The notes under the pieces: model-generated
Told to the model about the DNA's origin: nothing
Databases searched by the model: none
The model's input: the letters and a program-made list of their open reading frames with translations, nothing else
From: CANNDT01 sp945876205
GTDB taxonomy: Bacteria; Acidobacteriota; Vicinamibacteria; Vicinamibacterales; UBA2999
DNA: 18,513 bases
Assembly (NCBI GenBank): GCA_947503365.1
Contig: CANNDT010000088.1
Location: 1 to 18,513 of the forward strand
Direction of reading: 5' to 3'
Translations under genes and position numbers: made by a program
In this document: in pieces, positions 1 to 6,372 of the stretch
Layout of the letters: each line of letters opens with the position of its first letter
Position numbering within the stretch: position 1 is the first letter of the stretch

Positions 1-72
1 GCCTTCCTTGAACTCGTCAGAGAACTGCCGGCGGGGGCGCCGGCCACTGCTGCTTCGGGACATGCGGGACAT
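1..72 (-). CDS. IS3-family transposase OrfA, N-terminal fragment (runs off left edge)
   Basis: Reading the minus strand from the ATG at 72-70 gives 24 residues to the window edge, ending RRPRRQFSDEFKEG. A basic stretch followed by R(R/Q)(F/Y)S(D/E)EFK is the characteristic opening of the helix-turn-helix OrfA (Transposase_8 type) of IS3/IS911-like elements, which normally continues with an AVRLV-type helix. OrfA binds the element's terminal repeats and is usually joined to the DDE-domain OrfB by a -1 frameshift; neither can be seen here. An AAGGTGG Shine-Dalgarno-like sequence lies just upstream of the ATG (about 78-84), which supports this start over the second ATG at 63-61. The family call rests on a short stretch, so the exact IS subgroup is unknown. 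Confidence 0.6.
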   Translation of the reverse strand, partial: MSRMSRSSSGRRPRRQFSDEFKEG

Positions 73-111
73 CGTATCCACCTTTCGGAACGTGTCCACG
101 AAAGCGGATCA
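1..111 (-). mobile_element. End of an IS3-like insertion sequence
   Basis: The region outside the transposase start reads, on the minus strand, TGATCCGCTTTCGTGGACAC from position 111 inward. It begins with TG and carries a TTTCGTGGACA-like stretch typical of IS3-family terminal repeats. I therefore place the element boundary near 111, although 105-118 is possible. The other end and the target-site duplication lie outside the window. The boundary falls exactly where the adjoining lipoprotein gene loses its signal peptide, which supports an insertion. Confidence 0.5.
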
Positions 112-577
112 AGCACAGGTGGCGTTTCTCGGCGCTGCGTGCGGCAGCATCGAGCCGTCTCCCACGGCCCCGACGCCGGCGCCTGCTCCAGCGGCGTCAC
201 CCACGCCAGCGCCTGCTCCGAGCGGGCCCGGCAAAATCGAGGCAACGATCACCCCGAGCAGCCCGGTGCCGCAAAGCAATCCGCCGGTGTCGTCCTGCTC
301 ACTGGCGAACACCTGGCAGTACGATCAGCAGCTGACGAACACGGGCGGGTCAACGGTCACGCTCAGCGACCGCGAGAACTTCTTCGATGGCGTCAGGGTG
401 AACGCACCCACCGGACTTGGCATCGTCCTCGCGGCCGGGGCGTCGATCAGCATTCCAACCTCGTGGTGCAGCGCGAACAACATCGAACACCGCGCCTCGA
501 GCAACTTCAGCGGGTCGGACGCGCTCAACAACCGCGTCAATTTCGCCGGCCCGACCGTCCGCCTCCTCGCCCGGTAG
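112..577 (+). pseudogene. Secreted lipoprotein, 5' end removed by IS insertion
   Basis: The frame is open from the window edge to the TAG at 575-577, but the part before about 112 belongs to the IS. The remaining protein begins AQVAFLGAACGS, which looks like the last hydrophobic residues plus the lipobox cysteine of a lipoprotein signal peptide. A Pro/Ala-rich tether follows, with repeated PTPAPAP-type units, and then a domain of about 90 residues containing two cysteines (SSCSLAN and TSWCSAN) and many Ser, Thr and Asn residues. That composition fits an exported, surface-tethered beta-type domain. I do not recognise the domain family. No usable start codon with a signal peptide is present: TTG 8, ATG 62 and GTG 92 all give a charged, non-hydrophobic N-terminus. 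The copy is therefore probably not exported and is best treated as a pseudogene. Confidence 0.55.
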
Positions 578-589
578 GGCCCTTGACCA

Positions 590-615
590 TCCACGCCTCT
601 GCGAGGGGGCGTGGA
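590..615. other. Imperfect hairpin 3' of the lipoprotein gene
   Basis: TCCACGCC (590-597) pairs with GGCGTGGA (608-615) across a 10-nt loop, 13 bases after the TAG. No T-run follows, so it is not a canonical intrinsic terminator. It could be a weak terminator, an mRNA 3' end structure, or a dyad upstream of the sigma-54 promoter about 100 bp away. No gene lies in the rest of 578-763. Confidence 0.3.
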
Positions 616-708
616 AGCGCCTTTCCCAATTTCCCCAAAGGACGGTCGCCGACGGCTGTGTTAGCGACCCGCCGAGGGTAGCTGGGGGGCTATTTCAGGG
701 GAATTTAG

Positions 709-724
709 TGGCACTCTGCTTGCT
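709..724 (+). promoter_or_regulatory. Sigma-54 (RpoN) -24/-12 promoter for asnB
   Basis: TGGCACTCTGCTTGCT matches the RpoN consensus TGGCAC-N5-TTGCW at every defined position. The GG at 710-711 and the GC at 722-723 have the required spacing. Transcription would begin near 735, about 29 nt before the asnB ATG. Sigma-54 promoters need an AAA+ enhancer-binding activator, whose sites would be expected upstream, roughly 578-700. In some exopolysaccharide/exosortase (PEP-CTERM) bacteria such promoters drive polysaccharide genes, which fits the downstream asnB-algD pair. The match is direct observation; function is inferred. Confidence 0.75.
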
Positions 725-763
725 GAACTGATGGGTCATGGGAGTTCTTAGGGCCGCCTGACC

Positions 764-2785
764 ATGTGTGGAATCGCCGGTATCGTCGCCTCGGACCACC
801 TCGACTCTGAAGACCGCACACGCGCGGTCCTGATGCGCGACGTCATGACCTATCGAGGTCCGGACGGCGCCGGCCTGCACTCGGACGACCACGCCGCCCT
901 CGCCCATCGCCGACTCAGCATTGTCGATCTGGCTGGCGGACATCAGCCGCTGTCGAATGAAGACGCCACGGTGTGGGTGACCTTCAACGGCGAGATCTAC
1001 AACCACGCGGAGATTCGCACCCAGCTCGAAGCGGCCGGCCACCACTACCAGACGCGCAGTGACACCGAAACCATCGTCCACGCCTACGAAGAGTGGGGCG
1101 ACGAGTGCATGCATCGGTTCAGGGGCATGTTCGCGTTTGCCATCTGGGACGCGCCCGCGCGGCGGCTCCTCCTCGTCCGCGACCGGCTCGGCGTCAAGCC
1201 GGTGTACTGGGCGCGCGCCGGCAACCGGCTGCTCTTCGCGTCAGAGATCAAGGCGATCCTCGAAAGCGGCCTGATCGCCGCGCGGCCGAACGCCCGCGTG
1301 CTGTCCGAAGTCCTGGCGACCCGCTACACCTCTGGCGTCGAGACGATGTTCGAAGGCATTTATAAGCTCCTGCCCGGACACCGCCTCACCTACGCCGGCG
1401 GCGACGTGAAGATTGACCAGTACTGGGACCTGCCGCTGGAGGGTCCGGATCCTGAGCTCGAACGCCTCGGCGAACCGGCGCTCGTCGAACGGTTTCGCGA
1501 CCTGCTCCAGGAATCGGTTCGCCTGCGCCTGATGGCCGACGTGCCGCTCGGCGTGTTTCTCTCGGGCGGCATCGACAGCGCCGCGGTCGCGGCGCTGATG
1601 GCGCGCGAACTGGATCGTCCCGTCGATACGTTCTCGGTCGCCTTCGCCGACCGCAAGTTCAGCGAGCTCGAATATGCGCGCCAGTCGGCGACCGCCATCG
1701 GCGCCAACCCGCACGAGATCGTGATCGACGACCGCGATTTCTTCGGCGCGCTCCCCCGCCTGATCTGGCACGAAGACGAGCCGATCGCGCACCCGTCGAG
1801 TGTGCCGCTGCACTTCGTGTCGGCGCTCGCGCGCCAGCACGTCAAGGTCGTGTTGACCGGCGAGGGCAGCGACGAGCTGCTCGCTGGATACGGCAAGTAC
1901 CCGCGCGCGTTGATGAATTGGCGCGCCGGTGGAGTCTACGAGCGGCTGGTGCCGGGCGCCGTACGCGCGGCCGTTGCCTCCTCGCTCGTGCCGCGGCTGC
2001 CCGCCGGGCTGCGGCGATACGCCCAGCGTTCGTTTCTCGCGATGCCGCGCCGCCCGGAATCGATGTTCCTGGACAACTTTGCCGGCGTCCCGATGCACGC
2101 GCAGCACCAGTTGCTCGATCCGTCGGTGATGGCCGGCGCCGATGCCTACGCGGCGTCGATGCAGTACTACGCGCACGTCAACGGCGCCAACGGGATGCTC
2201 GGACGGCTGCTCTACACCGACGTCAAGACCTATCTCGTCGAGCTGCTGATGAAGCAGGACCAGATGAGCATGTCGACGTCGATCGAGAGCCGCGTGCCCT
2301 TCCTCGACCACAAGCTGGTCGAGTTCGCGGCGCGCCTGCCCGACCGGATGAAGCTCTCCGGCTTCACGACCAAGCGCATCCTTCGCGAAGCGGTGCGAGG
2401 CATCGTGCCGGAGTCGATCCTCACGCGTCCGAAGATGGGATTTCCGGTGCCGTTTTCGGGCTGGTTCGGCGGCGCGTGGAATTCGTGCGCGCGCGACGTG
2501 CTGCTCGATCGCCGCACGCGCGAGCGAGGCCTGATCAACGCCGCGGCCGTCGAGCGCATGCTCGACGACCATCGCGACGGCCGCACCCGCCAGGGCGATG
2601 CGATCTGGGCGCTGATGAACCTCGAGCTCTGGTACCGCACCTTCATCGACGGCGAGGGCGTGCAGACGCTGGCTGTTCCGGGCCGGCTGAAGCCGGCCGC
2701 CACCTACGCAAGCGAACCTTCACGTTCGATCGTTCCGGAATCATCCCAAGCAATCGTCGGGCCCGGCTTTGGCCGGCCCATATAG
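764..2785 (+). CDS. asnB: Asparagine synthase (glutamine-hydrolysing)-type amidotransferase
   Basis: A class II glutamine amidotransferase fused to an ATP-pyrophosphatase synthetase, expected to move glutamine-derived ammonia onto an adenylated carboxylate, either aspartate or a carboxyl group on a sugar or peptide. The start is fixed by MCGIAGIV: after Met removal Cys2 is the nucleophile. Other glutaminase residues are HRRLSIVDL (about 48-56), FNGEIYNH (74-81) and SDTE (99-102). The PP-loop SGGIDS lies at 267-272. Homology to AsnB appears to end near residue 631 (WYRTFIDGE). The last 42 or so residues, with GRLKPAATY and GPGFGRPI, are encoded by REP-like palindromes and look like a run-on tail. 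Of 673 residues, about 630 is the usual family length. The sigma-54 promoter upstream and algD 8 nt downstream suggest a role in exopolysaccharide synthesis, as with amidotransferases found in EPS clusters, rather than bulk asparagine supply. The Shine-Dalgarno is weak. Confidence 0.9.
   Translation: MCGIAGIVASDHLDSEDRTRAVLMRDVMTYRGPDGAGLHSDDHAALAHRRLSIVDLAGGHQPLSNEDATVWVTFNGEIYNHAEIRTQLEAAGHHYQTRSDTETIVHAYEEWGDECMHRFRGMFAFAIWDAPARRLLLVRDRLGVKPVYWARAGNRLLFASEIKAILESGLIAARPNARVLSEVLATRYTSGVETMFEGIYKLLPGHRLTYAGGDVKIDQYWDLPLEGPDPELERLGEPALVERFRDLLQESVRLRLMADVPLGVFLSGGIDSAAVAALMARELDRPVDTFSVAFADRKFSELEYARQSATAIGANPHEIVIDDRDFFGALPRLIWHEDEPIAHPSSVPLHFVSALARQHVKVVLTGEGSDELLAGYGKYPRALMNWRAGGVYERLVPGAVRAAVASSLVPRLPAGLRRYAQRSFLAMPRRPESMFLDNFAGVPMHAQHQLLDPSVMAGADAYAASMQYYAHVNGANGMLGRLLYTDVKTYLVELLMKQDQMSMSTSIESRVPFLDHKLVEFAARLPDRMKLSGFTTKRILREAVRGIVPESILTRPKMGFPVPFSGWFGGAWNSCARDVLLDRRTRERGLINAAAVERMLDDHRDGRTRQGDAIWALMNLELWYRTFIDGEGVQTLAVPGRLKPAATYASEPSRSIVPESSQAIVGPGFGRPI
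2680..2779. repeat. Pair of inverted REP-like palindromes at the asnB 3' end
   Basis: Palindrome 1 (2680-2698) is GGGCCGGCTGAAGCCGGCC. Palindrome 2 (2759-2779), read on the minus strand, is nearly the same: a GGGCCGGC arm, a CAAA centre and a GCCGGGCC arm. The two are therefore inverted relative to each other, about 60 bp apart, as in a bacterial interspersed mosaic (REP pair). Both lie inside the asnB reading frame, and the asnB stop codon immediately follows palindrome 2. Transcripts would fold into two GC-rich hairpins between asnB and algD, which could protect or attenuate the message. Confidence 0.6.
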
Positions 2786-2793
2786 AGGGCTAT

Positions 2794-4110
2794 ATGAACG
2801 TCTCAGTATTCGGTCTCGGTTACGTCGGCAGCGTATCGGCAGCGGCCTTTGCCGCCGATGGCCACAACGTTGTCGGCGTCGACGTGAATCCCGAGAAGGT
2901 GGCGGCGGTCAACGAAGGACGCAGCCCCATCGTTGAACCGGGACTCGACGACTTGCTGCGGGAGGGCGTCGCCAGCAAGCGGTTGCGCGCCACTACCAGC
3001 ACCGCGGACGCCGTCAACGCCACTGACATTTCGCTCGTGTGCGTCGGCACGCCGAGCCGCCGCAACGGCAGCCTCGACCTGACGTATCTCACCCGCGTCT
3101 GCGAACAGATCGGCGAGGTGATTCGCGACAAACCGTCGTACCACGTGGTTGTCATCCGCAGCACCGTGCTGCCGGGCACGACGCACGGCACCGTCATCCC
3201 GGCGCTCGAGGCGGCGTCTGGCAAGAAATACGGCGAGGGCTTCGGCGTGTCGGTGAATCCCGAGTTCCTTCGCGAGGGATCCGCGATCAAGGACTTCCGC
3301 CACCCGCCGCTGACGCTCGTGGGCCATAACCACGCGGCGGACGTGGCGCCCACCAAGGCGCTCTACGACCACGTCGAGGCACCGCTCTACAGCGCGCCGA
3401 TCCGCGTCGCCGAGATGATCAAGTACACGAGCAACACCTGGCACGCGATCAAGGTGACATTCGCCAATGAGATCGGCAACGTGTGCAAGAGGATGGGCGT
3501 CGATAGCCATGAAGTGATGGAGATCTTCTGCAAGGACGACAAGCTGAACCTCTCGCCCTACTACATGAAGCCCGGCTTCGCCTTCGGCGGCTCGTGCCTG
3601 CCGAAGGACGTGCGGGCGCTGCAGTACCGCGCCAAGGAACTGGATCTCGACCTGCCGTTGATCAACTCGGTGCTGGGCAGCAACCGGATGCAGGTGCAGC
3701 ACGCGATCGACCGGATCGTCGATACCGGCAAGCGGCGGATCGGGCTCTTCGGCTTCAGCTTCAAGGCGGGCACCGACGACCTGCGCGAATCGCCGCTGGT
3801 GATCATGGCGGAGGCGCTCCTCGGCAAGGGCTACGAGCTTTCGATCTTCGACCGCAGCGTGTCGGTGGCGCGGCTCGTGGGCGCCAACAAACAGTACATC
3901 GAGGAACAGATCCCGCACCTCTCGCGCCACCTGTGCGACACCCTCGACGAAGTCATCGACAAGTCGGAGGTCATCGTGGTGGGCAATGGCGCACCAGAAT
4001 TCTCGGAGGCGGTCGCGCGATGCCGACCCGACCAGATCGTGATCGACCTGGTGCGGATCCCGCTGGACTTCAGCAAGGTCCAGGCGCAATACGACGGGAT
4101 TTGCTGGTAG
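2794..4110 (+). CDS. algD: GDP-mannose 6-dehydrogenase-like nucleotide-sugar dehydrogenase
   Basis: Expected to oxidise the C6 of a nucleotide-sugar hexose (GDP-mannose in AlgD) to the uronic acid with two NAD+, in the cytoplasm, to supply precursor for an acidic polysaccharide. The N-terminal Rossmann motif is GLGYVGSVSAA (about 7-17). The order of conserved blocks follows Pseudomonas AlgD closely as I recall it: SPIVEPGLDDLL, VCVGTPSRRNG, STVLPGT, NPEFLREGSAIKDF, EMIKYTSN, FKAGTDDLRESPLV, and the C-terminal GICW. The catalytic Cys is residue 268 in GGSCLPKD, the same position and local sequence as AlgD and unlike the KGSCFPKD of many UDP-glucose dehydrogenases. The length of 438 residues matches AlgD (about 436). 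It starts 8 nt after asnB and should be co-transcribed. I am sure of the superfamily and fairly sure of the AlgD-like specificity. Confidence 0.85.
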   Translation: MNVSVFGLGYVGSVSAAAFAADGHNVVGVDVNPEKVAAVNEGRSPIVEPGLDDLLREGVASKRLRATTSTADAVNATDISLVCVGTPSRRNGSLDLTYLTRVCEQIGEVIRDKPSYHVVVIRSTVLPGTTHGTVIPALEAASGKKYGEGFGVSVNPEFLREGSAIKDFRHPPLTLVGHNHAADVAPTKALYDHVEAPLYSAPIRVAEMIKYTSNTWHAIKVTFANEIGNVCKRMGVDSHEVMEIFCKDDKLNLSPYYMKPGFAFGGSCLPKDVRALQYRAKELDLDLPLINSVLGSNRMQVQHAIDRIVDTGKRRIGLFGFSFKAGTDDLRESPLVIMAEALLGKGYELSIFDRSVSVARLVGANKQYIEEQIPHLSRHLCDTLDEVIDKSEVIVVGNGAPEFSEAVARCRPDQIVIDLVRIPLDFSKVQAQYDGICW

Positions 4111-4710
4111 TTGCGGCTTCTCGGCTTCTTCCTGACCTGGTGGGGCGCGGCGGTACTCGCCGCGCTTGATTCCTCGATGCTGTTCTTTCTCCCCTTCGGC
4201 ATCGACACCGTGGTCATCTATCTCGCGGCTCGCGATGAGACATTCTTCTGGATGTATCCGATCCTGGCTGCCGCCGGATCGGTGATCGGCTCGGCGGTGA
4301 CCTACTGGGTCGGCTTCAAGGCAGGAGAAGTCGGCCTCGAACGCCTGGTTTCCGAAAACCGGCTGCGACGCATCCGCGAACGCGTCCGCTCGAAGGGTGC
4401 CGTCGCGATGGCGGCCGCGGCGCTGCTGCCGCCGCCGTTTCCGCTCACCCCGTTCGTGCTGACGTGCGGAGCGCTCAACGTCGACCGGCGCCTCTTTCTG
4501 ATCACGTTTGGCGTCGCGCGGCTGGTGCGATTCGGCGCCGAGGCGGGGCTCGCCAGGCTGTACGGCCGCGGCATCGTTCGCGTCTTCGAGTCGCAACAAT
4601 TCCAGACCGTCATCACCGGCTTCATCTGGGTTGCGGCGATCGGCACCATCATCTCGGGCGTCCTGCTCTGGAGGAACACGCAGCGGCAGCGATTGCGGGC
4701 GGCCGCCTAG
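4111..4710 (+). CDS. DedA/VTT-like (SNARE-associated type) integral membrane protein
   Basis: A 199-residue hydrophobic protein. Membrane segments lie near residues 5-40, 48-68 and 93-120, with a final helix near 168-190 followed by a basic tail. The ALLPPPFPLTPFVLTCGAL stretch (about 101-119) and the following VDRRLFL resemble the proline-rich re-entrant segment and Arg of VTT/DedA-domain proteins, which are linked to lipid-carrier scrambling and envelope homeostasis. The start is uncertain. The frame is the algD frame, so nothing upstream of 4111 can be used. The options are TTG 4111, which directly follows the algD TAG, or ATG 4177, which would remove part of the first helix. TTG is preferred. 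The lack of a clear Shine-Dalgarno suggests reinitiation after algD. A role in recycling the polyprenyl carrier for polysaccharide export would suit the context but is inference. Confidence 0.65.
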   Translation: MRLLGFFLTWWGAAVLAALDSSMLFFLPFGIDTVVIYLAARDETFFWMYPILAAAGSVIGSAVTYWVGFKAGEVGLERLVSENRLRRIRERVRSKGAVAMAAAALLPPPFPLTPFVLTCGALNVDRRLFLITFGVARLVRFGAEAGLARLYGRGIVRVFESQQFQTVITGFIWVAAIGTIISGVLLWRNTQRQRLRAAA

Positions 4711-4733
4711 CTTCCGCGTAGCATGCCGGTGCG

Positions 4734-4793
4734 ATGAACACGTTCGTCACCGGCGGCACGGGCTACGTGGGACGCCCGCTGATCGCTACCTGA
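4734..4793 (+). pseudogene. N-terminal stump of an NAD(P)-dependent epimerase/SDR
   Basis: ATG at 4734 opens MNTFVTGGTGYVGRPLIAT and then TGA. TGGTGYVGRPLI is the beta1-GxxGxxG-alpha1 nucleotide-binding start of extended SDR sugar epimerases/dehydratases, which are normally about 300 residues long. Homology stops after about 18 residues, where the sequence becomes the 3' end of the opposite-strand SpoIID gene (stop at 4786-4788). This looks like a deletion or rearrangement junction near 4785 that removed the rest of the gene. Its position after asnB-algD-dedA suggests the polysaccharide unit once continued. Confidence 0.6.
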
Positions 4794-6366
4794 CATTTCT
4801 CCAGTCGCGGGTCCTGGTGAGCTCTCGCGCGAAGCAGCTCTCAGCGCGGCTCTCCGCGTCGCGCTGCGCGGTGACCGAGACGGCCAGCGTGAGCTCGGCG
4901 TCCGACGGACACTTCACTCGCGCCGCGCCTGCCGGCGCGGCCGGCACGGCCGTTCGGCCAAAGTAGCGTCCCGCCCCGATGCGCACCCACAGTGGGCGCG
5001 CCGCGAATGTCGAAGCCACCAGCAACTCTGCGACCGCTGCGCGCAGCGCCGCCTCCACGCCGTCGCGCTGTGCCAGCACCGGAGCCGGGGCGAGATCGAT
5101 CGAGGTCCCCTGCACCACCGCGCTCACCCACCAGGGGCGTCCCGTCGCCACGCGAAAGCCCTCGATCGTGTCGTGAAGCTCGATCGTCACTGGCGAGACC
5201 GACGTGCCCAGGGTCTTGGTCAGCTCCGCGTGCGCTCGAGTGGCCAATCGCTCCAGGTCGACGGCGCTGATCGCCGAGGCGGCCGGCACCCGCACCGAAA
5301 TCGCGCCCGTCCTGGCCGTCACAATCGCCGGGGACGGCGCCGCGACAGTCGCTGGAGGAGGAACGGCGGCAGGAGCCTTCGCGGCCGTCCCGTCGAGGCG
5401 CGTTAGCTCGAGGCCTGGATAGTACTGGGCAAGAATCGCCGGAGCGCTCTCGCCACGACTCGCACGGCGACCGGCGCCAATCACGCACATCCCTACGCCG
5501 TGCCCGAAGCCGCGGCCCGTGAACGCCACGCGGTCGCCGCGCCGCTTGAGTGAAAACGCGGTGCTGCGCAGCTCGGTCGCACCGACCGCTTTCCGAAACA
5601 GGTCGCCAGAAATCATGTCGGGCCGCAGCCCTCTCAGGTGCAGCCGCGACACGCGGCCTGATGAATTTCTCGCCTCGATCGAGACTTCTCGAAGGCGCTC
5701 ACCTGTGAAACCGGCGCGAGCCAATGCCCGCTGCATGTCGCCCAGCCTCACGTCGACCGTCCACGGCACATCCTCCTTATGGACATCGTCGGAATGCGAC
5801 CGCAGGTACGGATGGTTGATCTCGGGCCAGACCTGGGATGCTTCTTCGGAGCGCCCGCCGCACGACGCGGAGTAGAACACCTCCGCCGCCGTACCACGCC
5901 AGGTGAGAATGCGCCCCGCGGTGGCGAGCGTCGCCCGGCGGCTGGCGGCGGTTGCCGCGCGCGGCACCTGGCAGTGCGTGGTGTCGCAGAGGTCATAGCC
6001 GTCGCGGCCATGTCGATCCAGATTGGCGAGCGCGTAGGTACGAATCGCGATCGCCAGCGCCTGCTGCGCCGCCTCGGCCGCGCGGGGCTCGCCCTCCCCC
6101 GCCAGCACGCGCGCGACATAGACCTCAAGAGGCAGGACGGTGACGCGTCCGTCAGTGCCGAGCGCGCCCACGCGAATGACTCGGCCGCCACCCGCAGCCT
6201 CGAGGTCAATATCAGTCGGATCGCCCTGTGCGCTGGTGGGAGCCGCGAAGGGCACGAAGACAATCGCCACGAAGCTCACGAAGGTCACGAAGCTTAAGAA
6301 AGCCCTTCGTGGTCTTCGTGTCCTTCGTGGCTGACTGGCTTCGTGTGCTTCGTGGCTGACTATCAT
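4786..6366 (-). CDS. SpoIID/LytB-domain exported protein with degenerate peptidase-like C-terminal domain
   Basis: SpoIID-type proteins are lytic transglycosylases that cleave stripped peptidoglycan glycan chains. This 526-residue protein has a basic n-region (RRTRRPRR, 14-21), a hydrophobic stretch (about 23-40), and a TSA|QG signal-peptidase site near 46. The SpoIID domain spans about 60-325: PLEVYVARVLAGE with the likely catalytic Glu91, IAIRTYALAN, CDTTHCQV (Cys127, His131 and Cys132 match the zinc-binding set), FYSASCGGRSE, and GRGFGHGVGMC (284-294). A Pro/Ala linker (330-350) leads to a domain at about 356-470 that resembles gluzincin 'peptidase MA-like' domains but lacks their zinc ligands. 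ATG 6366 lies 6 nt after the SET-gene stop, so it is probably the last gene of a PLD-SET-SpoIID operon. The signal peptide is encoded by the CTTCGTG repeat array. There is no strong Shine-Dalgarno. Confidence 0.8.
   Translation of the reverse strand: MIVSHEAHEASQPRRTRRPRRAFLSFVTFVSFVAIVFVPFAAPTSAQGDPTDIDLEAAGGGRVIRVGALGTDGRVTVLPLEVYVARVLAGEGEPRAAEAAQQALAIAIRTYALANLDRHGRDGYDLCDTTHCQVPRAATAASRRATLATAGRILTWRGTAAEVFYSASCGGRSEEASQVWPEINHPYLRSHSDDVHKEDVPWTVDVRLGDMQRALARAGFTGERLREVSIEARNSSGRVSRLHLRGLRPDMISGDLFRKAVGATELRSTAFSLKRRGDRVAFTGRGFGHGVGMCVIGAGRRASRGESAPAILAQYYPGLELTRLDGTAAKAPAAVPPPATVAAPSPAIVTARTGAISVRVPAASAISAVDLERLATRAHAELTKTLGTSVSPVTIELHDTIEGFRVATGRPWWVSAVVQGTSIDLAPAPVLAQRDGVEAALRAAVAELLVASTFAARPLWVRIGAGRYFGRTAVPAAPAGAARVKCPSDAELTLAVSVTAQRDAESRAESCFARELTRTRDWRNVR
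6253..6361. repeat. Inverted arrays of CACGAAG / CTTCGTG heptamers
   Basis: Four CACGAAG copies (starting at 6253, 6268, 6277 and 6286) are followed, after a centre near 6299, by five CTTCGTG copies (6305, 6314, 6323, 6339 and 6348). Most are spaced exactly 9 bp apart, so three codons per unit. The 14-mer CTTCGTGGCTGACT is directly repeated at 6323-6336 and 6348-6361. The two halves can pair into a long imperfect hairpin. The array lies within the 5' end of the SpoIID reading frame. Confidence 0.85.
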
Positions 6367-6372
6367 CGGGGG

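Noticed and set aside
590..615. Intrinsic terminator after the lipoprotein gene
   Set aside because: The hairpin lacks a following T-run, so it is reported only as a hairpin.
1241..2572. 443-codon minus-strand open frame opposite asnB
   Set aside because: Shadow of the asnB coding sequence; composition is His/Arg-rich without motifs.
2803..4599. 598-codon minus-strand open frame opposite algD and the DedA-like gene
   Set aside because: The translation is rich in Arg, His, Asp and Glu with no domain motifs; it mirrors the plus-strand codon bias of a GC-rich genome. The plus strand encodes clear families.
6253..6361. CRISPR-like array
   Set aside because: The units are only 7 bp at 9-bp spacing and inverted about a centre; there are no 20-40 bp repeats or unique spacers, and no cas genes.
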